This document shows, one piece after another, positions 50,967 through 62,384 of a stretch of 64,000 nucleotides of DNA (the first letter of the stretch is position 1; every line of letters starts with the position of its first letter). The notes beneath the pieces were generated by a model, which saw only the letters and a list, made by a program, of their open reading frames with translations, was not told where the DNA came from and made no database searches. The stretch comes from Amycolatopsis rifamycinica (GTDB lineage: Bacteria > Actinomycetota > Actinomycetes > Mycobacteriales > Pseudonocardiaceae): assembly GCF_000695625.1 (NCBI RefSeq), contig NZ_JMQI01000024.1, positions 1-64,000 on the forward strand. The letters run 5' to 3'. The position numbers were made by a program, and so were the translations under genes.

Positions 50967-53900
50967 CCTCGATCGCCCGCCGCGTCCACGACCGGGCCCT
51001 GCGGCACCCGGACGCCCTCGCCGTGTCCGACGGCGCCCGCCGCCTCACCTACGCCGAGCTGAACGCAGGCGCCGCCGCCGTCGCCGAAGCCCTGTCCCGC
51101 CGGGGAATCCGCCCGGGCGACGCGGTCGCCGTCGCCTTGGCGCGCTCGGCGGAGCTGGTCCAGGTCATGCTGGGCGTGCTGCGCCTCGGCGGCCAGGTCG
51201 TACCGCTGGACCGGCAGAGCCCGCCCGCCCGCCGCGACGGCATCCTCGCCGACGCGGGCGCGGCCGTCGTCGTCCACGACGGACTGCCGGGCCTGCCGCC
51301 GCTGTCCCCCGCCGAACTCCTGGCCGAACCCGCCGCGGTGGGCGTGCCCGCCGAACCCGCGCCGGCGTCGTTCCTCTTCTCGACTTCCGGCACCACCGGG
51401 CGGCCCAAGGGCGTCGAGGTCCGCGACGCCGGGGTCCTGCGCCTGGCCGAACCCGGCTGGCTCGACATCGGCACGCGGTTCGCCTGCCTGGCCAACCCGG
51501 CGTTCGACGCGATCAGCTTCGAGGTGTGGGTGCCCCTGCTGACCGGCGGCACGTGTGTGATCCTCGACGACGACACCGCCGGCGACCCGCGGGCGTTCGC
51601 CGACGCCCTCGTCCGCGAGCGCATCGACACGATGTTCGTCACCGCGACGCTGTTCAACGCCGTCGCCGAGACCGTGCCGGGCAGCTTCGCCACCGTCCGC
51701 CGGGTCGTCATCGGCGGCGAGCAGCTCAACGCGCCGCTGATCCGCCGCTGGTACCGCGCCAACCCGGACGCGCCGACGCGGCTGCAGAACGGCTACGGCC
51801 CGACCGAGACGACGACGTTCGCGCTCAGCTACGCCATCCCGCGCGGCTTCGACGGCGACGTCGTGCCGATCGGCCGCCCGCTGCCGGGCACCGGCGCGGT
51901 CGCCGTCGTCAAAACGGATGAGCCGCCGGACGAGCGCGTGGCCCTCGAAGGCGAAGTCGCCGAGCTGTACCTCTCCGGCGCGGGCGTCGCCCTCGGCTAC
52001 CGCGGCCTGCCCGCGGAGACCGGGCAGCGGTTCGTCCGGCTGCCGTGGTTCGACGAGGGCCGCGCGCGGTTCTACCGCACCGGCGACCTGGTGCGCGTGC
52101 TGCCGGGCGGGCGGTACGCCTACGTCGGGCGCACCGACCGGCAGGTCAAGGTCCGCGGGTTCCGGATCGAGCCGGGCGAGCTGGAGCAGCGGCTGCTGGC
52201 CCACCCCGGGATCCGGCAGGTCCACGTGGCCGTGCGCCGCGCCGCCACCGCCGAGCTCCTCGCCTTCGTCGTGGCGGACGAGCTGTCCTTCGACAGTTTC
52301 GAAGCGCATCTCGCCGGCACCGTGCCGGCCTACATGCGGCCGCACCACGTCTTCCGCGTCGGCGAGCTGCCGCGCAACCCGAACGGGAAGGTCGACGAAA
52401 CCGCGTTGCTGGCGGGCGGGTTCCCGCCGTGGCGGCCGGACACCGGCGGCGAGGCGACACCGTGGGAGCGCGAAGTCCTGGCCGTGGTCACCCAGACCCT
52501 CGGCGTCCCGGATCTCCGCCCGGGCGACACGTGGCTGCGGTCCGGGGGCGACTCGCTGAAGGCCTTGCGGCTGCGGTTCGCGATCCGGGAACGCTGGGGG
52601 GCGGATCTGGCGCCGTCGGTCGTGCAACGCGGGACGTTCGCCGAGCTCGCCGCGGCCGTCTCGGCGGCCGAGCGGGCGGCCTACCCGGAACCGGGCCCGC
52701 CGACGACCGCGACGACGGCCCCGGCCACCAGCGAACAGCAACGGCTTTGGCTGCTGCAGCAACGCAATCCGGCGTCCACGGCGTACCACGTGCCGCTCGC
52801 GTTCCGGGTCACCGGTTCCCCCGACGTCGAGGCACTGCGCCGGGACGTCCGCGGCCTGGTCGAGCGGCACCCGGCGCTGCGCACGGCGTTCGAGGCCACC
52901 CCCGACGGTCTGCGGCAGGTGGCGAAGGCGCCGTACGACCCGTGGACCGAGCCCGGTGACGACTTCTTCACGGCGCCGTTCGACCTGGCCTCGGGCCGGC
53001 TGCTGCGCGCGGCCTGGCGTCCCGACGGCACGTTCTGGCTGTGCCTGCACCACATCGCGGTCGACGGCTGGTCGCTCAACATCCTGTTCCGGGAACTGTC
53101 CGGCGCGAAGCCGCGGCCGGACGCGCACACGCCGTTCGACTTCGCCGCGTGGCAGGCCCGCTGGTTCACCTCCCCCGGCTACCGCGCCCAGCTCACCGAG
53201 CGATCCGACGACGCCGAACCGCTCGGCGAAGCGGCACTGACCGGGCGGCTGCACACCACCCGCATCAGCCGCGAGCGCGTCGACGAGTGGGCCGCCGAAC
53301 TGGGCCTGACCCGCTTCCAGCTGCTGTTCGGCGTGTTCGCCTGGAGCCTGTACGCGGTGACCGGGCGGACCCGGCCCCGGATCGCCGCCCCGGTGGCGAA
53401 CCGGCCGGTGCGGGCGTTCGAGGACGGCGTCGGGATGTTCGCCAACACCGTCCGGCTGCCGCTGACCGTGGCCCCGGACGAAGACCTGGACCGCCAGCTG
53501 CGGCGGCTCGGCGAGGCGGCGGGGGCGGCGCTGGACCACCAGGACGTCGCGTTCGCCGACCTCGACCCCGGCTATGCGGCCTTCGACTACCTGTTCGTCC
53601 TGGAGAACACCGACTTCGCGGCGCTGCGGCGGCCCGGCTGCTCGATCAGTCCACAGTGGATCGAGGCGGCCGAGGCGAAGTGCGCGCTCACGCTGTCGGT
53701 GGTGGAAGGGCCGGACGGCTTCGACTGCCTGTGGGAGTACGGGGAAGGCCACTTCACCGAGGCCGAGGCGACGACCCTCGGCGAAGTCTTCGACCGCGCC
53801 CTGCACGGCGACGCCCGGACTCCGGACCACCGTGACCACGGCCGGGGCGCCGACGCGGAACTGACGTGGGAAACCGTGGCGGACGGCTTCGCCCGGCAGG

Positions 53901-56900
53901 TCGCGCGCACCCCCGACGCCCCGGCGCTGACCGGCGACACGACGCTGACCTACGCCGAGCTGGACGCGCACGCGGCCCGGCTCGCGGCCACCCTGCCCGC
54001 GGACGCCACCGACATCGCCCTGTACTTCCGGCCGTCGGCCGAGCACGTCGTCGCGCTGCTCGCGCTCGCGCGGCTGAACATCACCGCCGTGCCGCTGGAT
54101 CCGGCGTACCCGCCGGAGCTGCTGCGGGCCATGCTCGACCGCGTCCGGCCGCGCTGCGTCCTGCTCGCGCCGGGCGAAACCTTCGACACCGACGTCGAGC
54201 GGCGGTTCGTCACCCTCACCGGCGGCCCGGTGCCGGACGTGCCGGCCCGGCACGCCGGACGGCCGCTCTACACGCTGTTCACCTCGGGCTCGACCGGGGT
54301 GCCGAAGGGCGTGCGCGTGCCGGACCGCACGCTGGCCAACCTGCTGCAGTGGCAGGCCGCGCCGCCCGCGGCGACACAGCAGTTCTCGATGCTGTCGTTC
54401 GACGTGTCGTTCCAGGAGATCTTCACGACCCTGTGCGGCGGCGGCCGGCTGCACCTGATCCGCCCGGAATGGCGCCACGACGTCCCCGCGCTGCTGGCGC
54501 AGCTGGACACCGCCGGCATCGAACGGATCTTCCTGCCCTACGTCGCCCTGCAGCTGCTCGCCGAACACGGCGTCCGGCTCGGCCGGTACCCGGCGCGGCT
54601 GCGGGACGTGATCACCGCCGGCGAGCAGCTGGTGTGCACGCCGGCCATCCGCCGGTGGTTCGCCGGGCTGCCCGGCGCGCGGCTGCACAACCACTACGGG
54701 CCGACCGAGACCCACGTCGTCAGCGCGCTGACCCTCGACGGCGATCCCGCGGACTGGCCCGACCGGCCCGCCATCGGCACTCCGGTGGCGAACGCGGTCC
54801 TGCGGGTCGCCGACGCCACGGGCGCGCCGCTGCCGCCGGGGCAGGTCGGTGAGCTGCTCATCGGCGGTCTCGCGGCGAACCGGTGCTACCTCGGCGAAGC
54901 GGCGCCGGAGAAGTTCGCCGAACTGCCGGAGCTGTACTACCGCAGCGGCGACCTCGCCCACTTCGACCGCGCCGGGCTGCTGCACTTCGACGGCCGCGCC
55001 GACCGCCAGGTCAAGCTCAGCGGCCACCGCCTCGAGCTCGGCCAGGTCGAGGCCGCGCTGCTGCGGCACGCGGACGTCGTCAACGCCGTCGTCGCGGTCG
55101 AGGACGGCAGGCTGACCGCGGTGCTGGAGTGCCGCCGGACGCCGTCCGCCGCGGAACTGGCGGACTTCCTGCGGCCGCTGCTGCCACCGCACGCGCGGGT
55201 GGACCGCTTCCGCGTCGTCGGCGCGCTACCGCGCACGCCGAGCGGGAAGCTCGACCGGGACGCCGCCGCGCGCGTGCCGGGGACGGATCTGCACCGGACG
55301 GCGGCCCGGCCGTCGAGCGAGCTGGCGGCGCTGTTCGAAGAGGTCACCGGCACGCCGATCGGTCCCGACGAGACGTTCTTCGCGGCCGGTGCCGGCTCGC
55401 TCGCGCTGATGCGGTTCCACCTGCGCTGCGCCGAAGCCGGGTACCGGTTCACCGTGGCGGATCTCTTCGAGCACGTCACCCTGCGGGACCTGACGCGGCA
55501 CCTCGAGCACGGCCCGGCCGCGGCCGGCTCGTCGCCGCGGCTCGCCGCCGACGAGCCGGTCGCCGTCGTCGGCATGGCGGTGCGGCTGCCCGGCGCGCGG
55601 GACCTGGCCGCGTTCTGGGACCTGGTCGTCTCGGGCCGGAGGGGGATCGAGGAGTTCCCGGCAGCGGACGGCCTGGTCGGCGCGCGCAGCCTGCTGGCCG
55701 ATCCGCTGGCGTTCGACCCGGAGCACTTCGGGATCAGCCACCGCGACGCGGCGCTGATGGACCCGCAGCAGCGTCAGCTGCTGATGGCGTGCGTGGAGGC
55801 GCTGGCGCACGCCGGCGTCACTTCGGGTGCCGGTGTCGGGCTGATCGCCGGCTGCGGCGAGAACACCTACCTGCGGCAGATGCTGCGCGAAGCCGACCCG
55901 GCGGCGCTGCCGGACGACTTCCAGCTGGCCCTGCACCACGAGAAGGACTTCCTGGCCACGAAGGTGGCCTACCACCTCGACCTGACCGGTCCCGCGCTGA
56001 CGACCCAGACGGCGTGCTCGAGTTCGCTGGTCGCGGTCCACCAGGCGGCGGCGATGCTGCGCGGCGGCGAGGCGGAGACGATGCTGGCGGGCGGCGTGCT
56101 CGTCGACGTCACCCTGGCCGGGGGCTACCGCTACCGGCCGCAGCACATCTTCTCGCCGGACGGGCACTGCCGCCCGTTCAGCGACGACGCCGACGGCACG
56201 GTGGGCGGCAGCGGCGTCGGCGTGGTGGTGCTGAAGCCGCTCTCGGCGGCTCGCCGCGACGGCGACACGGTGTATGCGGTGATCACGGGCTCGGCCCTGA
56301 CGAACGACGGCGCGGTGAAGCAGGGCTACAGCGCGCCGTCCCCGGCGGGGCAGCGCGCGGCCGTCCGGGCCGCGCTGCGGCGGGCCGGGCGCTCGGGCGC
56401 CGACGTCGGGTACGTGGAGACGCACGGAACCGGCACCCGCCTCGGCGACCCGATCGAGGTGGCGGCCCTGCGCGAGGCGATGCCCGACGCGACGGACTGC
56501 GCGTTGTCGTCGGTGAAGAGCCAGCTGGGCCACCTGGGCGCGGCGGCCGGGGTGGTGGGGCTGATCCGCGCGGCACTGGCGGTGCACCACGGGGTGCTGC
56601 CGCCGACGGTGGATTTCCGGGCGCCCAACCCGGCGCTGGACCTGGGCCCGTTCCGGGTGCCGTCGGCCGCCGAACCGTGGCCCGCGGGCCCCCGGGTGGC
56701 GGGGGTGAGCAGCTTCGGCATCGGCGGCACGAACGCCCACGTGGTGCTGGAGTCGGTCCGGCCGGTGCGGCCTTCGCGCCCGGAGCCGGCGCGCTGCCTG
56801 GTGTTGTCCGCCCGGAGCGCTCCGGCCCTGCGGCTGGAAGCGGCTCGCGTCGCGGACTACCTGACGGCGCACCCGGAGTCCTATGTGGACGTGCTCCGCC

Positions 56901-59578
56901 ACCTCCAGTCGGGCCGGCCGGCGGGCCCGTGGCGCCTGGCGGCCCCCGGCGAAGACGCGGCCGCGGCGGTCGCCTGTCTCCGCACAGCCGAACCCCACCA
57001 CGCGACCACCACCCCCACCCCGCCACTTTCACGTGAAAGTGCCGCCCCCAGCCCGCCACTTTCACGTGAAAGTCCCGCCCCCCACCACGCGACCACCACC
57101 CCCAGCTCGTCACTTTCACGGGAAAGTGACGCCTCCGACCGGGCGCTTTCACGTGAAAGTGACGCCTCCGACCGGGCGCTTTCACGGGAAAGTGCCGCCT
57201 CCGACCTGGCCGGTGCGTGGGTGGCGGGTGACGTTGTCGAGTGGGGGCCGTTCTCCGCCCCGGCGCCGTGGGACTTCCCGCCGCCCGCCTTCGCCGCGCG
57301 GGACTTCGACTTCCCGCGGAAGGCCGCCGCGCGGCTGCCCGAAGCGCAGTGGCTGCACCAGCCCACCTGGGTCCGGCTCCGGCGGGCGGGAGACGCCGTT
57401 TCCAGCGGCCGCACCCTCGTCCTCTCCGGCGAGGGTCCGCTCACCGCCCCCGCCCTGGACGCCGCCTACGCCCGTGTCGTGCGGGTGCACGCCTCCGATC
57501 ACTTCGCCCGCCGGGACACCGACACCTTCGAAGCCGATCCCGCCGATACCGCGCACCTGCGTCGGGTCCTGGACGCCCTGCCGGACACCGGGATCGACTG
57601 GCTGCACACCCTTCCCCTCGGCATCACCGGTCCCCTGGGCGAAGCGTCCTTGCGGCAGGCGCAGTGGGCCTGCCTCGACACCCCGGCCGCCCTCCTGCGC
57701 GCCGCCCACGACCGTCCACTGCGGACGTGGTGGGTCTCCGCCGGTGCCGCGCCCGCGAACACCCCCGTCACGCGGCCGGAAGCCGGGCTGCTCGCCGGGA
57801 TCACCGCCGTCGGCCCGCAGGAAAGCGGGATCCCCGGGCACTGGGTCGACCTCCCCACCCCCGGCCTGGACGGGCTCGCCGACCTCCTGACCGGGCCGAC
57901 CCCGCCGGAGCGCGTCGCCCTGCGGGCCGGGTTCTGGTGGACGCAAGAAAGCGCGCCCGTCACCGCCGCCGAACCCTCCACGATGGACGGCACCGTCCTG
58001 GTCCTCGGCGGCACCGGCGGCATCGGCACGGCGGTCGCCGAAGAGCTGCTGACCCGCACGACCAGCCGCGTCATCCTGCTCGCGCGCGACCCCCGCCTGC
58101 CCGAACCGCTCGAGCCGTGGGCGGACCGCGTCGACCTGCTCGCCGCCGACCTCACGAAGACGACCGCCGACGAGATTCCCGGTCCCCTCACCGGGATCGT
58201 CCACGCGGCCGGGTCCCCCGGCGGCGGCCTCATCGCCACCCGCGGCGAAGGCACCCAAGACGTCAAACTCGCCGGCGCGCTGCTCACCGAAGAGCTCATC
58301 GAACGCGACCGGCCGGCCTTCGCCGTCTACTGCTCGTCGCTGTCCGCGCAGTTCGGCGGCACCGGCCAGCTCGACTACGCCGCCGCCAACGGGTTCCTCG
58401 ACGCCCTCGCCCACCGCGAAGGCGCCACCGCCCTCCTGTCGATCGCCTGGGACGTCTGGCGCGACAGCGGCATGGCCGTCACGGCACTGGAGACCGACGC
58501 CCGGCACCAGGCCCACCTCGCCGTCGGCCTGAGCGACGACGAGGGCCGGCGCACGTTCGCCCGCGCGCTGGGGACCGGGCTCCCCCAGCTCCTGGTGGCC
58601 ACGACCGGCCTCGACACCGCCCGCACCTTCCACGAACGCGAGACCACGCCCACCGCGAAACCGGCCGAAGCGGACCTGACCGAGGAGGTCCGCGCCCTCC
58701 TGGGGGTGGCCGAACTCGACCCGGACGTCCCGCTCTACGACCTCGGCGCCGACTCCCTGACCCTGCTCGACGTCGTCGACTCGGTGAAACGCCTCTACGG
58801 CGTCGACCTCGACCTCGCGTGGCTCGGCCCGGAGGTGACGATGGCGGCGTTGCTGGCGAAGCTCGACGCCGCCGCCGGCACCGGCGAAGTCGCCGTCCAG
58901 GTCTGGCGCGAAGGGACGACCCGGGAGGCCGTCTGCCTCGTGCACCCGGTCGGCGGAGACGTCCACGCCTACCGCCCCCTCGTCGAGGCCCTCCCGCCCG
59001 AACTCGGCGTCTGCGTCATCGCGGATCCGGCGCTGAACCGGCCGGAACCACCCGGGTGGTCGCTCGAAGACCGGGCCCGCCGCTACGCCACGGCGTTGCG
59101 CACGCAGGTCCCCGGCCGCACCTGGCGGCTGGCCGGGTGGTCGTTCGGCGCCTGGGTCGCGGCCGGCATGGCCGCCGAAGCGGAACGGGCCGGGCAGCCG
59201 GTGCGGGCGCTGCACCTGATCGACCCGCCGCCGCCCGGCGCGAGCGCCGAGGACTACAGCGACGCCCAGCTGGAGACGGTGTTCGAGCGCGAGCTCGGCG
59301 CCTCCGCCGGCACCGCGGGCGAACACGCCCGGCGGCTCGCCCGCGCGTGCCGGGCCAACCTGCGCAGCATGGCCGGGCACGCACTGCCCCGCCTGGCCGT
59401 GACGCCCGGCCACGTCTGGCTCGCCACCGAACCCGAGCCCGGCCTGCCCACCGCCGGCCGCGACGGCTGGCGCGAACTGCTGGCCGGGCCGAGCCACTGG
59501 CACGCACTGCCGACCACCCACTACGGCATCGTGCGCGCCCCGCACGTCACCGCCGTGGCGACCGCCATCGGCCGGTGA
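50963..59578 (+). CDS. Hybrid NRPS-PKS, A-PCP-C-A-PCP-KS-KR-ACP-TE, no AT domain
   Basis: A 2871-residue megasynthase. A1 is about 10-490 ([11 protein letters not shown] at 137) with pocket D-A-F-F-V-G-G-T-F, close to Val/Ile. PCP1 is about 530; C 589-960 (HHIAVDGWS). A2 is 970-1440 with D-V-Q-F-I-A-H-V-V, a proline code. PCP2 Ser is near 1476. KS is 1532-1930 ([26 protein letters not shown]). A linker at 2018-2078 contains five LSRES peptides from palindromic DNA. KR is about 2130-2560 (GGTGGIG; Ser and Tyr present). ACP is near 2594 (GADSL) and TE 2657-2871 (GWSFG). No acyltransferase is found, so malonyl loading must come in trans. Val-Pro plus a reduced ketide matches the detoxin/rimosamide backbone. 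Confidence 0.9.
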   Translation: MTSIARRVHDRALRHPDALAVSDGARRLTYAELNAGAAAVAEALSRRGIRPGDAVAVALARSAELVQVMLGVLRLGGQVVPLDRQSPPARRDGILADAGAAVVVHDGLPGLPPLSPAELLAEPAAVGVPAEPAPASFLFSTSGTTGRPKGVEVRDAGVLRLAEPGWLDIGTRFACLANPAFDAISFEVWVPLLTGGTCVILDDDTAGDPRAFADALVRERIDTMFVTATLFNAVAETVPGSFATVRRVVIGGEQLNAPLIRRWYRANPDAPTRLQNGYGPTETTTFALSYAIPRGFDGDVVPIGRPLPGTGAVAVVKTDEPPDERVALEGEVAELYLSGAGVALGYRGLPAETGQRFVRLPWFDEGRARFYRTGDLVRVLPGGRYAYVGRTDRQVKVRGFRIEPGELEQRLLAHPGIRQVHVAVRRAATAELLAFVVADELSFDSFEAHLAGTVPAYMRPHHVFRVGELPRNPNGKVDETALLAGGFPPWRPDTGGEATPWEREVLAVVTQTLGVPDLRPGDTWLRSGGDSLKALRLRFAIRERWGADLAPSVVQRGTFAELAAAVSAAERAAYPEPGPPTTATTAPATSEQQRLWLLQQRNPASTAYHVPLAFRVTGSPDVEALRRDVRGLVERHPALRTAFEATPDGLRQVAKAPYDPWTEPGDDFFTAPFDLASGRLLRAAWRPDGTFWLCLHHIAVDGWSLNILFRELSGAKPRPDAHTPFDFAAWQARWFTSPGYRAQLTERSDDAEPLGEAALTGRLHTTRISRERVDEWAAELGLTRFQLLFGVFAWSLYAVTGRTRPRIAAPVANRPVRAFEDGVGMFANTVRLPLTVAPDEDLDRQLRRLGEAAGAALDHQDVAFADLDPGYAAFDYLFVLENTDFAALRRPGCSISPQWIEAAEAKCALTLSVVEGPDGFDCLWEYGEGHFTEAEATTLGEVFDRALHGDARTPDHRDHGRGADAELTWETVADGFARQVARTPDAPALTGDTTLTYAELDAHAARLAATLPADATDIALYFRPSAEHVVALLALARLNITAVPLDPAYPPELLRAMLDRVRPRCVLLAPGETFDTDVERRFVTLTGGPVPDVPARHAGRPLYTLFTSGSTGVPKGVRVPDRTLANLLQWQAAPPAATQQFSMLSFDVSFQEIFTTLCGGGRLHLIRPEWRHDVPALLAQLDTAGIERIFLPYVALQLLAEHGVRLGRYPARLRDVITAGEQLVCTPAIRRWFAGLPGARLHNHYGPTETHVVSALTLDGDPADWPDRPAIGTPVANAVLRVADATGAPLPPGQVGELLIGGLAANRCYLGEAAPEKFAELPELYYRSGDLAHFDRAGLLHFDGRADRQVKLSGHRLELGQVEAALLRHADVVNAVVAVEDGRLTAVLECRRTPSAAELADFLRPLLPPHARVDRFRVVGALPRTPSGKLDRDAAARVPGTDLHRTAARPSSELAALFEEVTGTPIGPDETFFAAGAGSLALMRFHLRCAEAGYRFTVADLFEHVTLRDLTRHLEHGPAAAGSSPRLAADEPVAVVGMAVRLPGARDLAAFWDLVVSGRRGIEEFPAADGLVGARSLLADPLAFDPEHFGISHRDAALMDPQQRQLLMACVEALAHAGVTSGAGVGLIAGCGENTYLRQMLREADPAALPDDFQLALHHEKDFLATKVAYHLDLTGPALTTQTACSSSLVAVHQAAAMLRGGEAETMLAGGVLVDVTLAGGYRYRPQHIFSPDGHCRPFSDDADGTVGGSGVGVVVLKPLSAARRDGDTVYAVITGSALTNDGAVKQGYSAPSPAGQRAAVRAALRRAGRSGADVGYVETHGTGTRLGDPIEVAALREAMPDATDCALSSVKSQLGHLGAAAGVVGLIRAALAVHHGVLPPTVDFRAPNPALDLGPFRVPSAAEPWPAGPRVAGVSSFGIGGTNAHVVLESVRPVRPSRPEPARCLVLSARSAPALRLEAARVADYLTAHPESYVDVLRHLQSGRPAGPWRLAAPGEDAAAAVACLRTAEPHHATTTPTPPLSRESAAPSPPLSRESPAPHHATTTPSSSLSRESDASDRALSRESDASDRALSRESAASDLAGAWVAGDVVEWGPFSAPAPWDFPPPAFAARDFDFPRKAAARLPEAQWLHQPTWVRLRRAGDAVSSGRTLVLSGEGPLTAPALDAAYARVVRVHASDHFARRDTDTFEADPADTAHLRRVLDALPDTGIDWLHTLPLGITGPLGEASLRQAQWACLDTPAALLRAAHDRPLRTWWVSAGAAPANTPVTRPEAGLLAGITAVGPQESGIPGHWVDLPTPGLDGLADLLTGPTPPERVALRAGFWWTQESAPVTAAEPSTMDGTVLVLGGTGGIGTAVAEELLTRTTSRVILLARDPRLPEPLEPWADRVDLLAADLTKTTADEIPGPLTGIVHAAGSPGGGLIATRGEGTQDVKLAGALLTEELIERDRPAFAVYCSSLSAQFGGTGQLDYAAANGFLDALAHREGATALLSIAWDVWRDSGMAVTALETDARHQAHLAVGLSDDEGRRTFARALGTGLPQLLVATTGLDTARTFHERETTPTAKPAEADLTEEVRALLGVAELDPDVPLYDLGADSLTLLDVVDSVKRLYGVDLDLAWLGPEVTMAALLAKLDAAAGTGEVAVQVWREGTTREAVCLVHPVGGDVHAYRPLVEALPPELGVCVIADPALNRPEPPGWSLEDRARRYATALRTQVPGRTWRLAGWSFGAWVAAGMAAEAERAGQPVRALHLIDPPPPGASAEDYSDAQLETVFERELGASAGTAGEHARRLARACRANLRSMAGHALPRLAVTPGHVWLATEPEPGLPTAGRDGWRELLAGPSHWHALPTTHYGIVRAPHVTAVATAIGR
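57024..57194. repeat. Five palindromic repeats inside the megasynthase gene
   Basis: Copies are at 57024-57041 (CACTTTCACGTGAAAGTG, perfect), 57058-57073, 57111-57128, 57146-57159 and 57179-57192. The third and fifth have ACGG at the centre. Every copy is read in the same phase and encodes LSRES. Spacers of 16-38 bp encode Pro/Ala/Ser/Asp-rich peptide. The array sits in the linker between KS and KR. Confidence 0.93.
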
Positions 59579-59601
59579 GACCCGCAGGAGGAAAGGAAAC
59601 C

Positions 59602-60474
59602 ATGGAGCAGTACGAACTCGACGCCGTCAAGCGGATCACGACGCGGCCGGCGCGCGGCTACCGGACGCTGCGGGTGCGGGGCCTCACCCCGGTGATCGGC
59701 GCCGAGGTCACCGGCCTCGACCTGACGCGGGAACTCACCGAGGAGCAGCTCACCGAGCTGAAGACGGCCTTCCTGGACCACCACGTGCTGGTGTTCCGCG
59801 ACCAGGACATCACCGTGGAGGACCACAAGCGCCTCGCCGCGGCCTTCGGCGAGCTGCGCCCGGTGAACCCGCCGCCCGAGCACGGCGACCCGTACATCCT
59901 CGAGGTCGCGACCGCGCCGGAGTCGGCCACCGTGTTCGGCAACGGCTGGCACGCCGACGGCACCGCCGACACCGAGCCGTCGCTGGGCTCGATGCTGCAC
60001 ATCACGCGGGTGCCCGAGCCGGGCAGCGGCGGCGACACGCTCTTCGCGAACATGCACCTCGCCTACGACATGCTGTCGCCGAAGCTGAAGGAGCTGCTGG
60101 CCGGGCTGACCGCGATCCACGACGGCGCGCACGCCTTCCGCGGCCACAAGATCCCCGCGGGCTACGAGCCGCCGGTCAGCGAGCACCCGGTCGTCGTGCG
60201 GCACCCGGAAACCGACCGGCCGCTGCTGTACGTCAACCCGGCCTACACCTCGCGCATCCCGCAGCTGTCGGCCGACGAGAGCCAGGCGGTGCTCGACCTG
60301 CTGTTCTCGGTCGTGCCGAACCGGCCGATGCTCGCCTGCCGGGTGCGGTGGGAGCCGGACACGCTGGTGTTCTGGGACAACCGCTGCGTCCAGCACCACG
60401 CGACCTACGACTACTACCCGCACACCCGCTTCGGTCACCGCGTCGCGATCAACGGCGGCCCGCTCAAAGGCTGA
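59602..60474 (+). CDS. TauD/TfdA-type Fe(II)/2-oxoglutarate dioxygenase
   Basis: A 290-residue oxygenase. The iron ligands are His and Asp in WHADGT (about 115) and the distal His in FWDNRCVQHHATYDYYP, with the 2-oxoglutarate Arg in HTRFGHRVAI. ITRVPEPGSGGDTLFANMHL is the TauD core. AGGAGGAAAGG precedes ATG 59602. It directly follows the megasynthase. In detoxin/rimosamide clusters a TauD-like gene is a hallmark and is thought to hydroxylate the proline-derived ring; that is the proposed role here. Confidence 0.92.
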   Translation: MEQYELDAVKRITTRPARGYRTLRVRGLTPVIGAEVTGLDLTRELTEEQLTELKTAFLDHHVLVFRDQDITVEDHKRLAAAFGELRPVNPPPEHGDPYILEVATAPESATVFGNGWHADGTADTEPSLGSMLHITRVPEPGSGGDTLFANMHLAYDMLSPKLKELLAGLTAIHDGAHAFRGHKIPAGYEPPVSEHPVVVRHPETDRPLLYVNPAYTSRIPQLSADESQAVLDLLFSVVPNRPMLACRVRWEPDTLVFWDNRCVQHHATYDYYPHTRFGHRVAINGGPLKG

Positions 60475-60501
60475 CCCGTCCTCCGAGGAGCTGGGAGTCC
60501 C

Positions 60502-61707
60502 ATGTCCGAACCCGTGGTGGACGTCCGCGATCCGGCCGTCCTCGACGACCCGATGCGCGGCTACGACCGCGTCCTCGCCGCGGCACCGGTCTGCCGGGCC
60601 CGGCTGGCGAACGGCGAGGAGGGCTGGCTGGTGACCGGCAGCGCCGAGGTCCGCGCCGTGCTGGCGGACCCGGCCGTGCGCAACGACCCGGCGGGCCTGC
60701 CGGGCCAGGGCGCGCAGACGCAGGAAGAGGCGTTCCTCGCACTGGGCACGCCGCGGGAGCACCTGCCCTACCTGCGCGCGAGCCTGCTGAGCCTCGACGG
60801 CGCCGAGCACACGCGGCTGCGTCGCAGCATCAGCCACGCGTTCGGCGCGTCGCGGGTCGCGACGCTGCGCCCGCGGGTGCAGCAGATCGTCGACGAGCTC
60901 CTCGACGGGCTGAGCGGGACGGTGAACCTGCTCGACGAGTACGCGTACCCGCTGGCCATGGCGGTGGTGTGCGAGCTGGTCGGGGTGCCCGAAGAAGACT
61001 GGGCGGCCTGGTGGCGCTGGGGCAAGGTGCTGGTCGACGGCGACCCGGCGCGGATCACGCCGACGCTGGGCGAGATGTTCGCCTACTGCCACGCGCTGGT
61101 GGACCGCCGCCGCGCCGACCCGCGGGAAGACCTGCTCAGCGAGGTCGTCGCCCAGGACGACCTGACCGACGTCGACGCGGTCGCGCTCGTGGTGTTCCTG
61201 GTGCTCGCCGGGCACGAGACGATGGCGAACATGCTGGCCAACGCGGCGTACGCGCTGATGCGCGACCCCGCTCAGCGAGAACTGCTGCGCGGCGAGCCGC
61301 AGCTGTGGCCGGCGGCGGTGCGCGAGCTGGTGCGCACGGACGGCCCGGTCCAGCTGGCCCGCCTGCGGTACGCAGCCACGGACCTGGAGGTCGGTGGCGT
61401 GCGGATCAAGGCCGGGGACGCGGTGCAGGCGGTCCTCGGCGCGGCCAACCGCGACCCGGCGCAGTTCGCCCACCCGCACGCCGCGGACGTGCGGTGGCAG
61501 GCCGAGCACGGCGGCCGCGAAGGCAACGTCGGATTCGGCTGGGGGCCGCACTTCTGCCTGGGCGTCGCGCTGGCGAAGCTGGAGGCGGAGGTCGCGCTGC
61601 GGAGCTTGTTCGACCGGTTTCCCGGGGTGACGCCGGTGGCCGAGCCGGCGTGGGTGCCGCTGCCGCGCGCCCGGCACCGGGTCGCGCTGAAGGTGCGGCT
61701 GCGGTGA
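60502..61707 (+). CDS. Cytochrome P450
   Basis: A 401-residue bacterial class I P450. The heme loop is FGWGPHFCLGVALAKLE, the I-helix LVLAGHETMANML has the acid-alcohol pair, and the K-helix ELVRTDGPVQLARLR holds the ExxR-like element (REL preceding VR). ATG 60502 follows GAGGAGCTGGGAGTCCC. It lies in the tailoring block after the dioxygenase and overlaps the next gene as GTGA. It probably oxidises the cluster product; the site is unknown. Confidence 0.92.
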   Translation: MSEPVVDVRDPAVLDDPMRGYDRVLAAAPVCRARLANGEEGWLVTGSAEVRAVLADPAVRNDPAGLPGQGAQTQEEAFLALGTPREHLPYLRASLLSLDGAEHTRLRRSISHAFGASRVATLRPRVQQIVDELLDGLSGTVNLLDEYAYPLAMAVVCELVGVPEEDWAAWWRWGKVLVDGDPARITPTLGEMFAYCHALVDRRRADPREDLLSEVVAQDDLTDVDAVALVVFLVLAGHETMANMLANAAYALMRDPAQRELLRGEPQLWPAAVRELVRTDGPVQLARLRYAATDLEVGGVRIKAGDAVQAVLGAANRDPAQFAHPHAADVRWQAEHGGREGNVGFGWGPHFCLGVALAKLEAEVALRSLFDRFPGVTPVAEPAWVPLPRARHRVALKVRLR

Positions 61708-62384
61708 ACGACCCCGACGTCTCGGTCATCCTGCCGTGCGCCGGGCTGGGAACGCGGTTCGGAGCGCCGTACGCGAAGGAACTGCACTGCCTGGCGCCCG
61801 GCGTCACCGTGCTGGACCGCAGCCTCGAAGCCGTGGTGGAGCTGGTGAAGAGCGGGCTCGGCGTGCGCGTGGTCGTCGTGTTCGGCCCGCACAAGCTGGA
61901 CACCGTGAAGTACCTGGCGCGCTACGCCGGGACCTTCCAGCTGGTCTTCGTCTACCAGGACGACGTGGCCGAGCCGGGGCTCGACGGAGCGATCCGGTGC
62001 GCCCTGCCGCTGACCCGGGGACCGGTGGCGCTCGTCCTGCCCGACATCGTCGTCAGCGGCGCCGACAGCCTGCTCGCGGCGCTGCGGCAGACCGGCGTGA
62101 CGGGCTGGAGCGTGGTGGCCGCCGAAGAGCGGGATCCCGGCGTGCTGCGGCAGATGGGCGCGCTGAGCGTGGCCGGCGGGGACGGCGTCGTGACCGTCGA
62201 GGCCGCCGCCGAGAAGCCGGTCGATCCCGCGGGCTTCAACGCGCTCTGGGGCATGGTGGCGGTCACCGAGGACCAGGCCCACCGGCTGCCGGACGTGGCG
62301 CGCCGCGACGCGGACAGCCCGCTGGCCGGGGCGCGGGCCCGGATGGTGGCGCGGATCGTCAACTACAACACCACCGAGGGATGA
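61704..62384 (+). CDS. Nucleotidyltransferase-like (sugar-1-phosphate type) protein
   Basis: A 226-residue Rossmann-like protein starting at GTG 61704. [20 protein letters not shown] matches the GxGTRxxP-K signature of NTP-transferases that activate sugar phosphates. [16 protein letters not shown] has the metal-binding Asp, and [14 protein letters not shown] a later conserved segment. The usual left-handed helix domain is absent. It may make an NDP-sugar for the downstream glycosyltransferase, or act on another phosphate. It is a short member of the family. Confidence 0.7.
   Translation: MNDPDVSVILPCAGLGTRFGAPYAKELHCLAPGVTVLDRSLEAVVELVKSGLGVRVVVVFGPHKLDTVKYLARYAGTFQLVFVYQDDVAEPGLDGAIRCALPLTRGPVALVLPDIVVSGADSLLAALRQTGVTGWSVVAAEERDPGVLRQMGALSVAGGDGVVTVEAAAEKPVDPAGFNALWGMVAVTEDQAHRLPDVARRDADSPLAGARARMVARIVNYNTTEG

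Noticed and set aside
50729..55192. Leftward open frame of 1487 codons opposite the megasynthase
   Set aside because: High-GC antisense shadow: low-complexity Arg/Gly/Ala/Val-rich translation with no domain, while the + strand carries clear NRPS motifs.
57024..57194. Possible frameshift or assembly artefact in the megasynthase
   Set aside because: All five repeats keep one phase, and the frame continues into clear KR, ACP and TE domains.
57241..60474. Long + frame whose first part could be joined to the TauD gene
   Set aside because: Only the part from 59602 encodes the dioxygenase; the upstream part is an out-of-frame Arg-rich shadow of the megasynthase, and a strong ribosome-binding site precedes 59602.
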